From: an uncultured Veillonellaceae bacterium
GTDB lineage: Bacteria > Bacillota > Negativicutes > Veillonellales > Negativicoccaceae
Direction of reading: 5' to 3'
Assembly (NCBI GenBank): GCA_945876385.1
Contig: CAMCNU010000002.1
Coordinates: 62,001 to 126,000 of the forward strand
Length of the DNA stretch: 64,000 nucleotides
The stretch's first letter is position 1; every line of letters begins with the position of its first letter. The translations under genes and the position numbers were made by a program. Positions 41,712-50,037 of this stretch are shown one piece after another. The notes beneath the pieces were generated by a model. The model ran no database searches. It worked only from the letters and a program-made list of their open reading frames with translations, and was not told the origin of the DNA.

Positions 41712-42299
41712 ATGGACTGGCTATATCAATTTATGTCGGAGTGGGGCTATTGGGCGCTGCTTTTGACGATGATTTTGGAAAATATGAATATCCCGATTCC
41801 CAGTGAAGTCGTACTGGGATTTGCGGGATTTTTGGTGTCGCAAGATGTATTTACCTACTGGGCGGCGGTCGCCGTCGGTACACTGGCCGGTATCATCGGC
41901 TCCCTGCTGTCGTATGCCATCGGCTACTACGGCGGACGGCCGTTGCTGCTCCGCTACGGCCGCTACGTCATGCTCCGCCAGCACGAACTGCATCGGGCGG
42001 ACGACTGGTTTCAGCGGTACGGCGGCATTGCCGTCTTTACGGGGCGACTGCTCCCCGGCGTGCGGACCTTCATCTCGCTGCCGGCGGGCATGGCACGCTA
42101 TCCCCTGCTCCCCTTCATCGCCTACACCGTCCTCGGTACGATTCCCTGGACCATGCTGCTCGTCTGGGCGGGGATGACACTGGGCGAACACTGGCAACAG
42201 CTGCTCGAATACGACATGGAAATCATGCTGGCCGGCGGCGTGATTGCGCTGCTCGCGTATCTCTTTTACCGCTGGCGGCGCGGGCAAGAACAAGACTGA
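41712..42299 (+). CDS. DedA-family membrane protein
   Basis: A 195-residue inner-membrane protein with the DedA/SNARE-associated motifs: ENMNIPIPSEVVLGFAGFL near the start, YYGGRPLLLRYGRY, and FTGRLLPGVRTFISLPAGMARY. DedA proteins flip undecaprenyl phosphate or phosphatidylethanolamine and keep the membrane healthy. AAGGAG precedes the ATG. It is monocistronic with its own terminator. Confidence 0.92.
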   Translation: MDWLYQFMSEWGYWALLLTMILENMNIPIPSEVVLGFAGFLVSQDVFTYWAAVAVGTLAGIIGSLLSYAIGYYGGRPLLLRYGRYVMLRQHELHRADDWFQRYGGIAVFTGRLLPGVRTFISLPAGMARYPLLPFIAYTVLGTIPWTMLLVWAGMTLGEHWQQLLEYDMEIMLAGGVIALLAYLFYRWRRGQEQD

Positions 42300-42319
42300 C
42301 CGCCATTCCCGTAATGACA

Positions 42320-42347
42320 AAAACCGTTCCGACATCGGAACGGTTTT
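42320..42347. terminator. Terminator shared by dedA and the convergent TM2 gene
   Basis: A 13-bp stem (aaaaccgttccga/tcggaacggtttt) has T-rich arms at both ends between two convergent genes, so it probably works in both directions. Confidence 0.85.
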
Positions 42348-42364
42348 CTTGTATACCAATGCGC

Positions 42365-42820
42365 TTACGCTTGCGTGTCGCTTGCGTCGCGTTCTTCCGT
42401 GGTCTCCGTTGCTTCGGTTGCGTTCGCCGTTTCGACGGCATCGCCGTCTGCACTGCCTGCCTCCGTCGCATCGTCCGTCGCATCGTCCGTCGCATCGGCC
42501 GTCGGCACCGCGCCGCCCTCATCGGGGTAGAGGATGCGCGCTTCCTGCACCAGCTGATTGACAATCTGCGCATTCACGCCGCGCACCAAACTGCTCATGC
42601 GGAACAAATCGATAATCCCCCAAATGACAAATCCCGCGCCCGTAAACCAGTACAGCAAATTCAACAACGGCTTACCCAGGTAAAAATAATGCACCCCGAA
42701 CAGCACCATGCAAATATACGCCGTCGAGGTCTTTTTCGCCCGCTGTTCATACGCCATCAGGACATGCCCGCGCTGTTTTTCGCCGAGCCCCTGAACGGCC
42801 GCCAATTCTCTTGCTTCCAT
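42365..42820 (-). CDS. TM2-domain membrane protein with acidic Ala/Thr tail
   Basis: A 151-residue protein. The middle is a TM2 domain: two hydrophobic hairpin segments around STAYICMVLFGVHYFYLGK and LLYWFTGAGFVIWGIIDLF. The last 50 residues are low complexity and acidic (DATDDATDDATE...). TM2 proteins are common in Firmicutes, but their function is unsettled. It has a near-consensus promoter. Confidence 0.85.
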   Translation of the reverse strand: MEARELAAVQGLGEKQRGHVLMAYEQRAKKTSTAYICMVLFGVHYFYLGKPLLNLLYWFTGAGFVIWGIIDLFRMSSLVRGVNAQIVNQLVQEARILYPDEGGAVPTADATDDATDDATEAGSADGDAVETANATEATETTEERDASDTQA

Positions 42821-42865
42821 ATGTCAATCCTCCTTTGACAACTGCCTTGCGATTCCCCTGCACTT

Positions 42866-42894
42866 ATTATAATTTAATCTTTTCAGCGAGTCAA
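42866..42894 (-). promoter_or_regulatory. Promoter of the TM2 gene
   Basis: On the minus strand, TTGACT (42894-42889) and TATAAT (42871-42866) are exactly 17 bases apart. Confidence 0.8.
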
Positions 42895-42917
42895 TGTAAT
42901 TTTTCTGCACGTACAAC

Positions 42918-42944
42918 AAAAGACCGTACATCGTACGGTCTTTT
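42918..42944 (-). terminator. Terminator of the metF-metH operon
   Basis: A 12-bp stem (aaaagaccgtac/gtacggtctttt) with a 3-base loop ends in TTTTGTTG on the minus strand, 14 bases after the metH stop. Confidence 0.8.
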
Positions 42945-42958
42945 ACTTCATCGCCCGT

Positions 42959-45349
42959 TTATTTCACCGCGGGACCGAAAAACGCCGCCGCGATATCCGC
43001 CACCGCCGCCGGGTGCGCCGCGTAGCAATCCGCCCCGATATCGGCGGCGTACTGCTCGTTGAGCACCGCGCCACCGACGACCACACGCACGTCGGGGAGT
43101 TCGCGTTTGAGCAGGGCAATCGTCTCCTGCATGGACACGACCGTCGTCGTCATCAGCGCACTGAGCCCCACCAGCCGCGCATCATACTTGCGACAGGTGT
43201 CGAGTACGGTCTGCGGCGAGACATCCTTGCCGAGGTCGATAATCCGATAGCCGTAATTTTCCAAGACGACTTTGACGATATTTTTGCCGATATCATGCAC
43301 ATCGTGCCGCACCGTCGCCAGCACAATCGTCCCGCGTGCCGCCGCCTGCTCGCCCGCCGCCGCCAGCCGGCGCTTCACCTCGGCAAAGGCGACCTGGGCG
43401 GTCTGCGACGCCCGAATGAGTTGCGGCAAAAACAGCTCCTGCGTTTCAAACCGGCGCCCCACTTCATTGAGTGCGCCGATGAGGTCGTCATTGACCACAT
43501 CCAGCGGCGCTTTGTGCGTGAGCAGCTCTTTCGTCAAGCGCAATGTCTCCGCCTCGAGCCCGTCCGTAATCGCCGCCAGTATCGTCGGCGCCGCCGGCTC
43601 GGTTTGCGTTTCGACCGTCGCCTGCGCCCGTGCAATCCACTCGCGTGCCCCGACATCCACCCCCGTCAGCACCCGATACGCGGCCAGCGTGTCCGTCATC
43701 CCCCGGTCGCCGGGATTGGCAATCGGCGCATCGAGCCCGTGGGCGAGTGCCATTTGCAAAAACGTCCGATTGATAATCGGGCGATTCGGCATGCCGAAAG
43801 AAATATTGCTCACGCCGAGTGCCGTGGCGACACCGAGCTCACGCTTGACCGCCGCGACCGCGTCCGCGGTAATACGGGCGTTGTCCGCGCCCGTACCGAG
43901 GGTCAGCGTCAGACAGTCGATGAGGATATTTTCCCGCGGGATACCCGCCGCCAGCGCCCGCGCGACAATCCGCTCCGCCAGCCGCACGCGCCCCGCCGCC
44001 GTCTCGGGAATGCCGTCCTCGTCCAAGGTCAGCCCCAAGACACATGCGCCGTATTGTGCGGCAATCGGGAGCACTTGCGCCAGGCTCTCCGCACCCGCAT
44101 TGACCGAGTTGAGCAGCGGTTTGCCCGCATACGCCCGTGCCGCCGCCGCCAGTGCCGCGGGCGACGCCGAATCGAGCACCAGCGGCGTCCCCGCCACCGC
44201 CTGCACGGCGCGTACCGCCTGCGGCAACAGCACCGTTTCATCGACCCCCGACGTGCCGACATTGACATCCAACAACGCCGCACCTTCGCGACGCTGGACG
44301 ACCGCCTCGCGCACGACGCGATCGAGCGCACCGCGGCGCAATTCCTCCTGCAACGCCTTCTTACCCGTCGGATTAATCCGCTCCCCGATGAGCACCGGCC
44401 CTTGCCCGATGACCACCGTCTCCGCATACGACGACACGCGCGTCACGGGCGTCACCGCAGGCCGCGTGCCGTGTACTTCCCGCCGCAACCGATGCAAGCG
44501 GGCAATCAATGCGGGATTCGTACCGCAACACCCGCCGACCATCTCCACGCCGCGTTCCAAAAAATACCGCATCTCCGCCAAATGCGCTTCGACATCGAGA
44601 TGACTGTGCCCGTCCGCATCGGGAATGCCGCCGTTCGGCTGGACAATCAGCGGCAGTCTCGTCGCCGTCAGCAAGGTATCGACCAGCGGCCGCGTTTCCG
44701 CCGCCCCGAACGAGCAATTAATCCCGATGGCCGTCACGCCGAGGCCTTCGAGCGTCGTCGCCATCGTGACGACATCCGTCCCCGTAAAGGTCCGCCCCGT
44801 GTGCTCAAAACTCATCGACGCCACAATCGGCAAGGCACTGTATTCCCGCGCCGCCAGCACCGCCCATTTCAACTCCGCCAAATCGGTCTGCGTCTCGATG
44901 AGCAGCAAGTCCGCCCCCTGCGCTACGCCGATTTCGACTTGCTCACGATACAGCGCAAAGGCGCGTTCCGCGGGCATATCGCCGGCCGGCGCGAGCAATG
45001 CCCCGATCGGGCCGATATCGAGCGCCAGGTAAATCGGCCGCGCACCGTACTCGCGCAGGTAGCGCTCACGCGCGCGCCGCGCACATCCGAATGCCGCCGT
45101 AATCAGCGCTTCGGGCGTCGTGTCCGTACCCGCACATTTGTAGCCGTTGGCGCCAAAGGTATCCGTCGTGAGCACGTCGGCGCCGCTCACGAGATAATCG
45201 TAATGAATCGCCTCGATGAGCTCGGGCGCATACAGCACGCACGCATCGGGCGCAACCTGCAAATCCGGCCGCCGCTGTTGGACTTCCGTCCCCATCGCAC
45301 CGTCAAACAGCACGGTATGTGTCTTGCACCAAGTCGCAAACGGAATCAT
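42959..45349 (-). CDS. metH: Cobalamin-dependent methionine synthase, without activation domain
   Basis: Moves a methyl group from methyltetrahydrofolate through cobalamin to homocysteine. ATG 45349 has AAGGAGG ahead and gives 796 residues. The homocysteine-binding barrel starts VLFDGAMGTEVQ and holds the zinc cysteines (GGCCGTNP). A pterin-binding barrel follows (GERINPTGKKALQEELRRG). The cap and cobalamin domain has the lower-ligand histidine in RHDVHDIGKN. The S-adenosylmethionine-binding reactivation domain of E. coli MetH is absent. It is supplied by the adjacent upstream gene, whose stop overlaps this start (ATGA). Confidence 0.95.
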   Translation of the reverse strand: MIPFATWCKTHTVLFDGAMGTEVQQRRPDLQVAPDACVLYAPELIEAIHYDYLVSGADVLTTDTFGANGYKCAGTDTTPEALITAAFGCARRARERYLREYGARPIYLALDIGPIGALLAPAGDMPAERAFALYREQVEIGVAQGADLLLIETQTDLAELKWAVLAAREYSALPIVASMSFEHTGRTFTGTDVVTMATTLEGLGVTAIGINCSFGAAETRPLVDTLLTATRLPLIVQPNGGIPDADGHSHLDVEAHLAEMRYFLERGVEMVGGCCGTNPALIARLHRLRREVHGTRPAVTPVTRVSSYAETVVIGQGPVLIGERINPTGKKALQEELRRGALDRVVREAVVQRREGAALLDVNVGTSGVDETVLLPQAVRAVQAVAGTPLVLDSASPAALAAAARAYAGKPLLNSVNAGAESLAQVLPIAAQYGACVLGLTLDEDGIPETAAGRVRLAERIVARALAAGIPRENILIDCLTLTLGTGADNARITADAVAAVKRELGVATALGVSNISFGMPNRPIINRTFLQMALAHGLDAPIANPGDRGMTDTLAAYRVLTGVDVGAREWIARAQATVETQTEPAAPTILAAITDGLEAETLRLTKELLTHKAPLDVVNDDLIGALNEVGRRFETQELFLPQLIRASQTAQVAFAEVKRRLAAAGEQAAARGTIVLATVRHDVHDIGKNIVKVVLENYGYRIIDLGKDVSPQTVLDTCRKYDARLVGLSALMTTTVVSMQETIALLKRELPDVRVVVGGAVLNEQYAADIGADCYAAHPAAVADIAAAFFGPAVK

Positions 45350-45924
45350 CGCGCGCCTCCTTTCTCTCTTCCCGTCAAAAAGATAATCGATTTCTCCGGC
45401 ACCATCAAGTGCCCCTCCGTCACATGGACACCGATGCGTTTCGGAAGTTCGAGCACCGCCGCCAGCCGCTGATTGAGTGCCAGCGGGACGTCGCCGTAGC
45501 CGGGACTGAACCGCATCGTCGTCGCTCCGAACCGATGCTGCAAGTACGCGGCATACGCATCGACCAGCACCGACGCCGTCGCATCGACCGCCACCCCCAG
45601 CGCGGGCTCGGCCGCCATCCATTCCCGAATTGTGCGGTAGACGTCCTGCCCGATGGTACAACCGCAGACGACGACCTCGTCACACGCCGCAAAGAGCCGC
45701 GCCAATGACTGGTACGGCAGGGACATCTCCCCCCACCGGCCACCCTGCGCGTCACTGCGCCACGGCCGGACGAGATGCACCTCGCGGTACACCGCCGCCG
45801 CATCGACAATCTTGCGCGCCCGCACGAGCCAGCGGCGATCGTCCTCGCTGATGCGGCGCCGTTTGTGCCGCAAGAACCGCAACACATCCGCTTCATCAAA
45901 AAAATCAGCCGGCGTTCGTTCCAC
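45346..45924 (-). CDS. Stand-alone MetH activation-domain protein
   Basis: A 192-residue protein matching the C-terminal reactivation domain of MetH: RFSPGYGDVPLALNQ (S-adenosylmethionine binding) and the ending LMVPEKSIIFLTG. It should regenerate oxidised cob(II)alamin on the split MetH next door. The start is GTG at 45924 with AAGGAGG six bases ahead, overlapping metF by 20 bases. It is coupled to metH by four shared bases. Confidence 0.88.
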   Translation of the reverse strand: MERTPADFFDEADVLRFLRHKRRRISEDDRRWLVRARKIVDAAAVYREVHLVRPWRSDAQGGRWGEMSLPYQSLARLFAACDEVVVCGCTIGQDVYRTIREWMAAEPALGVAVDATASVLVDAYAAYLQHRFGATTMRFSPGYGDVPLALNQRLAAVLELPKRIGVHVTEGHLMVPEKSIIFLTGREKGGAR

Positions 45925-46807
45925 GATGTTCCTCCTTGCATGTCTTCAGCGTCCGACCGATGCCCTGCGTCACCGCCCGCGCCACATCCGGCCGGTTCAT
46001 CACATAGAGATGAATGCCGTCCACTCCCGATGCCAGCAAATCGATAATCTGCTCGCACGCATACGCAATTCCCGCATCATACATCGCCTCCGGCGCATGC
46101 TCGTAGCGATCGAGCATCCGGCGGAATTTCGGCGGCAGGCTCGCCCCCGACAGCGCCGTCATACGCACAATCTGTGCCTTGTTCAAACAGGGCATAATCC
46201 CCGCGGAAATCGGGACATTGATATCGATACTGCGCGCCGTTTCCAAAAAGCGGAAAAACGCGTCGTTGTCAAAAAAGAGCTGACTGACCAAAAAGTCCGC
46301 CCCCGCGTTCACCTTGTCCCGCAAGCGAATCAAGTCCGCCGTCAGACTGCGCGCCTCCGTATGTCCTTCCGGATACGTCGCCGCCCCGATACAAAAGTCA
46401 TGCTGCGCGCGCACATACGCCACCAATTCGTCGGCATGCTGAAAGCCGTCCGTCGGCGTTTCGCTGTCGGCGCGCCGGTCACCGCGCAACAAGAGCGTAT
46501 TCTCGATGCCCGCCGCCTCGATGTCGCGCAGCATCGCCGCCAGTTCCGCCCGCGAGTAGCCGACACAAGTCAAATGCATCAGCGGCTCGATCCCCAGCCC
46601 GCTGCGGATATATTCCGCCAGCTTGAGCGTCAGCCGGCCGCGCGCCGCGCCCGCCGCGCCGAACGTCACCGACATAAAATCCGGCCCCCATTGCGCGATG
46701 TCGTGCAAGGTCGCCACCATATTGTCAAAATCCCCCTCGCGCTTCGGCGGAAATACTTCAAACGAATACAACGGACCTTCCTGCAAAAACTTCTCCTTGA
46801 TGGACAT
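45905..46807 (-). CDS. metF: Methylenetetrahydrofolate reductase
   Basis: Reduces 5,10-methylene- to 5-methyltetrahydrofolate, the methyl donor of MetH. About 300 residues with the FAD-barrel features YSFEVFPPKREGD, SVTFGAAGAARG, LLLRGDRR and FLVSQLFFDNDAF. ATG 46807 has AAAGGAG ahead of it. It is first in a metF-activation-metH operon whose leader is a T-box, so all three answer to tRNA charging. Confidence 0.94.
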   Translation of the reverse strand: MSIKEKFLQEGPLYSFEVFPPKREGDFDNMVATLHDIAQWGPDFMSVTFGAAGAARGRLTLKLAEYIRSGLGIEPLMHLTCVGYSRAELAAMLRDIEAAGIENTLLLRGDRRADSETPTDGFQHADELVAYVRAQHDFCIGAATYPEGHTEARSLTADLIRLRDKVNAGADFLVSQLFFDNDAFFRFLETARSIDINVPISAGIMPCLNKAQIVRMTALSGASLPPKFRRMLDRYEHAPEAMYDAGIAYACEQIIDLLASGVDGIHLYVMNRPDVARAVTQGIGRTLKTCKEEHRGTNAG

Positions 46808-46825
46808 AAGCGTCTCCTTTCGCAA

Positions 46826-46863
46826 TAAAAAAGCCCTCGCCCTGATTCACTCAGGGACGAGGA
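46826..46863 (-). terminator. T-box regulated terminator
   Basis: The stem around CCTCG-TCCCTGA and TCAGGG-CGAGG is followed by TTTTTT, 19 bases before the metF start. It competes with the antiterminator formed by the T-box sequence. Confidence 0.85.
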
Positions 46864-47100
46864 CACTCGTGGTACCACCCTACTTCGTCTGCCGTGCAGA
46901 CCTCATTCATGTACGGCTCGGCGAGCGATACACTAGTGCGTTGACGGGCACACCCGGCACGACCTTGCCTTGCGGCTCAGCCGGCAGCTCCGAGGCCATC
47001 TTCCGCAACGTTTCCAATCGCCCGTTTGCACCGACCCGGGCTCTCTGCAGATTGTCCGCACTGCGTACTCTTCTCTTCATCGCTTTTGGCATGGTTAAAT
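46826..47100 (-). promoter_or_regulatory. T-box leader controlling metF-metH, probably methionine-specific
   Basis: The minus-strand leader has the conserved T-box AGGGTGGTACCACG (46881-46868). A terminator follows directly. Upstream is Stem I, with GATGAAGAG, AGTA, the AG bulge (CAGAGAG) and GGTGCAAACGGGC in the distal loop. The likely specifier side reads GAAGATGG, so AUG (46999-46997) is the probable specifier codon. Uncharged tRNA-Met would then favour the antiterminator. The specifier choice is by eye; GAU, one base earlier, cannot be fully excluded. Confidence 0.88.
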
Positions 47101-47107
47101 TATAGGC

Positions 47108-47137
47108 ATCATACCAAATCCGTGAGCCGTTTGTCAA
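47108..47137 (-). promoter_or_regulatory. Promoter of the T-box metF-metH operon
   Basis: On the minus strand, TTGACA (47137-47132) and TATGAT (47113-47108) are 18 bases apart, giving a start near 47101. Confidence 0.75.
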
Positions 47138-47164
47138 ACACTTTTTGAAACTATCATCCGTTTC

Positions 47165-47767
47165 TTACCGATTCCCAATCGCTTCCCGTGCCCGTGCCGT
47201 GTCGCCGAACACGTACGGCCGTTCGTGCGTCCACGCCGTCGGCTGCGCGTAGCCCAGCGTCACTTCGGCCGCGCCTTCGTCGCCGATCCCGTATCCCGTC
47301 CGTTCCGGCACCAGTGTCGGCAAGTCGGTCGTCGTCACCAGTGCCCGCGCGACGAGTTCCGCCACGCCCGTACCGACGGAACCGACCGCGACCGTCGTCA
47401 CATCGAGATACGCCAGCCCGAGCGCCACGCCGGACGCCGCGATCCATTCGTCGGCCGTCCGGAGCCCGCCCGCCTCGCGCGCTTGCAAGAGCACCGCCGC
47501 CATGCGTTGCCAGCCGCCGGCCGTCTCCCCGCGCAATAACGGCGCCCGGTCCGCGAGCGCGGGCGGCAAGACACCGCCGTCCGCCCGCCACGACACGCGG
47601 CGCCCGACCATCCCGAAAATCGACGTTTCCTCTATACCCACTTCGACATGCAGGCCGCACCGCGCCCATTCGGCTTGCCAGTACGCGGCGGGGACGCCGA
47701 GATCGGCCAGCGCGCCCAGCCACGCCGCCGCATCCGGAATCACCGGCGCCGCCAATACCCGTTCCAT
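47165..47767 (-). CDS. Unknown protein translationally coupled to the CobT-like pair
   Basis: A 200-residue protein with no signal peptide or membrane segment. It has Gly/Ala-rich stretches (VTTVAVGSVGTGVAELVARA) and a C-terminal part YGIGDEGAAEVTLGYAQP. I do not recognise a family. Its ATG shares ATGA with the stop of the preceding CobT-like gene, so it is made with that pair. A role in cobamide lower-ligand activation or handling is inferred only from this coupling. Confidence 0.7.
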   Translation of the reverse strand: MERVLAAPVIPDAAAWLGALADLGVPAAYWQAEWARCGLHVEVGIEETSIFGMVGRRVSWRADGGVLPPALADRAPLLRGETAGGWQRMAAVLLQAREAGGLRTADEWIAASGVALGLAYLDVTTVAVGSVGTGVAELVARALVTTTDLPTLVPERTGYGIGDEGAAEVTLGYAQPTAWTHERPYVFGDTARAREAIGNR

Positions 47768-48813
47768 CAGCGCACCTCTTCTCTCTGCCGTCCTTTGCCC
47801 GGCCCGTCTTCCGCGACAGTCACGCCCGCCGTCCCGAAGGTCTTCATTTCATTGAGCATATCGAGCGCACCGTCGAGCAGCGACAAGCCCAGCACCGAGC
47901 CGAGCCCCTGCGCCAAGGTGAAATCATAATGCAAGTACCCCTGCAATCCCAACTGCTGTAACTGCAATTGCTGGAGCGGATTCGTATACGCCGCCGACGA
48001 AAAGAGATATGCCTTCGCCCGCGGGGCAATCGTCACCGCCGCCAGCGCCGCCGCGCCCGTGACCGCATTGTCGATGACAATCGCCATGCGCGACGCCGCC
48101 GCGCCCAAGATGACGCCGACGAGCATCGCAATCGACGCCGAGCCGTAGCGCGCCAGTACCGTTTCCGGTTCGCGCGTCGCCAGCTCCCAGTCGTCGCCGA
48201 CCGCACCGGCACCGGCGGCTTCAATCTTGGCGGCGAGATCCGGTCCGAGAAACGCCGCCGTCACCGCCAGCGCCGCAAGGTCCGCCCGCTCGCCGATATC
48301 TCCCAACCCGAGCAAGCGCACACCGTCTTCGGCCAGTTGCATCGCGACCTGTACGCCGAACGCAACCGCCTCCGCGCATGCCTCTTGACTGAGCGCCTCA
48401 CGCGTCTGCGGCCGGCGGCTGCCCGCTTGCCACTTGTGTACCATGATGCCGTCCACGCCGCTCACATCGCGCTCCAATCCGACATCGGCCAGGTACACCG
48501 CCGCGCCGATATCCCGCGCGACCGCACTCACCGGGGCGACACCGCCCGCAATCAAGAGCGCTTCCTCATAGCTCGAGGCGCCGTGACCGACATTGGCCTC
48601 GCTGTCAATCGCCGCGTCCGCCGCCGCAATCACGACCGCTTTGGGCAAATCATGCGGCTTGACCGTCCCGCAGATACCCGCCAGCCGCACCGCCATGACT
48701 TCCATCTCCGCCAGCGATCCGAGCGGCTTGGTCAAATTGTCCACATAGTCGCGACATTGTTCCTCAATCGCCGCATCCGGCACGGGGATGCGTTCGTTCC
48801 ATGCTGCTATCAT
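47767..48813 (-). CDS. cobT: Divergent CobT homologue, likely ArsB-type partner for phenolic cobamide ligand activation
   Basis: CobT enzymes transfer ribose 5-phosphate from nicotinate mononucleotide to the lower ligand of cobamides. This 348-residue copy keeps the family frame (NLTKPLGSLAEME, LGLGDIGERADLAALAV), but the ADHG motif reads AAADAAID and other active-site blocks are altered. Two adjacent CobT-like genes, one divergent, is the arrangement of arsA-arsB of Sporomusa ovata (unrelated to arsenic). Their product activates phenol and p-cresol. ATG 48813 has GGAGG ahead and overlaps the upstream gene by four bases. Confidence 0.78.
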   Translation of the reverse strand: MIAAWNERIPVPDAAIEEQCRDYVDNLTKPLGSLAEMEVMAVRLAGICGTVKPHDLPKAVVIAAADAAIDSEANVGHGASSYEEALLIAGGVAPVSAVARDIGAAVYLADVGLERDVSGVDGIMVHKWQAGSRRPQTREALSQEACAEAVAFGVQVAMQLAEDGVRLLGLGDIGERADLAALAVTAAFLGPDLAAKIEAAGAGAVGDDWELATREPETVLARYGSASIAMLVGVILGAAASRMAIVIDNAVTGAAALAAVTIAPRAKAYLFSSAAYTNPLQQLQLQQLGLQGYLHYDFTLAQGLGSVLGLSLLDGALDMLNEMKTFGTAGVTVAEDGPGKGRQREEVR

Positions 48814-49874
48814 TGTGCCGCACCTCCCGCCTGTTGCCATTCCTCCGTCGTCAAGGTATCGCGATAAATCGAGAGCGCATGCTCGAGCATCCGCATCTGT
48901 ACCGAGGCCCCCGACGCTTCGCCGAGACGAAATCCCAAATCGACATACGCCTCCGCATCCAGTGCCGCCAGCGCCCGCCGATGTGCCTGCTCCGCCGACA
49001 GATGCGACGCCATCACATAATGCCGGCTCGCCGGTGCGAGCGATTTGGCGACATGCGCGCAGGCCGTCGTATTGAACCCGTCGATAATCACCAGCGCGCC
49101 GTACGCCGCCGCGCCCAAGATGACGCCGGCAATCACGCCGAACTCAAACCCGCCGACCTTTGTCAATATATCCAAGCCGTCGGTCGGGTCGGGGCGGTTC
49201 ACGTCCAACGCCTGCGCGACGATGCCGATCTTGCGGCGCAAGCGTTCATCCGAGATATTCGTCCCGCGCCCCGTCACCTCTTCCGCCGTCCAGCCGCGAA
49301 ACGCGCCGATCATCGCCGCCGCCGTCGTCGTATTGGAAATCCCCATCTCGCCGACGGAAAACAGCCGATAGCCGCGGTCGATGCAGTCCTTGACCGTGTC
49401 GATACCGATCTGAAGTGCCTGCAACGCCTGCTCGCGCGTCATCGCCGGCCCTTGGCTCATATCCGCCGTCCCCCATGCGATTTTGCGATGCACCAGTCCC
49501 GGCACGCCGCTCATATCCGCCGCGATCCCCGCATCGATGACCGTCATATCCGCCCCCGCGTAGTGAGCGAGCGCATTCGCGCCGGCGCCTTTGCTGATTA
49601 AATAATTGCGCGTCATATCCACCGTCACCGAGACCGGATAGGCGGACAGCTTATACTTGGAAATCCCGTGATCGCCCGCCGCCAAAATCATCATTTTCTT
49701 CGCATCGGGCGGATTCTCCTCGCCGAGCGCGGCCGCGTATTGCGTCACGATTTCCGCCAGCTTGCCTGCATCTCCCGCGCCAAGATGAAGCCGGTCCCAA
49801 CGGGCCCGTACCCGTTCCGCCACCTCCGGCGACGGCAGCCGTATCGCGGCACACAATTGTTCTACTTCGTTCAC
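48810..49874 (-). CDS. cobT: CobT homologue with intact motifs, likely ArsA-type subunit
   Basis: A 354-residue phosphoribosyltransferase with the expected CobT motifs: ILAAGDHGISKYKLSAYP, VGEMGISNTTTAAAMIG, GRGTNISDERL and VGGFEFGVIAGVILGAA. It starts with GTG at 49874 behind GAGG, giving the usual length; an upstream in-frame ATG at 49952 precedes any ribosome site. It is first of three overlapping genes. With the divergent second copy it probably forms a heterodimer like ArsAB. Ordinary CobT acting on dimethylbenzimidazole cannot be excluded. Confidence 0.85.
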   Translation of the reverse strand: MNEVEQLCAAIRLPSPEVAERVRARWDRLHLGAGDAGKLAEIVTQYAAALGEENPPDAKKMMILAAGDHGISKYKLSAYPVSVTVDMTRNYLISKGAGANALAHYAGADMTVIDAGIAADMSGVPGLVHRKIAWGTADMSQGPAMTREQALQALQIGIDTVKDCIDRGYRLFSVGEMGISNTTTAAAMIGAFRGWTAEEVTGRGTNISDERLRRKIGIVAQALDVNRPDPTDGLDILTKVGGFEFGVIAGVILGAAAYGALVIIDGFNTTACAHVAKSLAPASRHYVMASHLSAEQAHRRALAALDAEAYVDLGFRLGEASGASVQMRMLEHALSIYRDTLTTEEWQQAGGAAQ

Positions 49875-49962
49875 TGTTTGCCTCGCTTTCCCCGCCCGTC
49901 CGTGCGGGCAGTCCGTTGTGTGTATTATATCATGCAGGCGCCGTGCATACACCCCGCCGCGC

Positions 49963-49991
49963 TTGAAACAAATCCCCGCGAACGGTACAAT
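49963..49991 (+). promoter_or_regulatory. Promoter of the aldehyde dehydrogenase gene
   Basis: TTGAAA (49963-49968) and TACAAT (49986-49991) are 17 bases apart, 46 bases before the start codon. On the minus strand TATAAT (49928-49923) may serve the CobT operon. Confidence 0.75.
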
Positions 49992-50037
49992 ACAAGTAAC
50001 AAGACCCGATAGTCATGACGAAGAAGGAGGAATCGAT

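Noticed and set aside
43013-45472. 819-residue plus-strand frame opposite metH
   Set aside because: It is antisense to a clear methionine synthase and His/Arg-rich with no domain.
46808-47160. SAM or cobalamin riboswitch upstream of metF
   Set aside because: The T-box signature and its terminator explain the leader. No SAM-box or B12-box motifs were seen.
47767-49874. Arsenic resistance meaning of arsA/arsB
   Set aside because: The proteins are CobT-family phosphoribosyltransferases. The ArsAB name here refers only to the Sporomusa phenolic-ligand enzyme.
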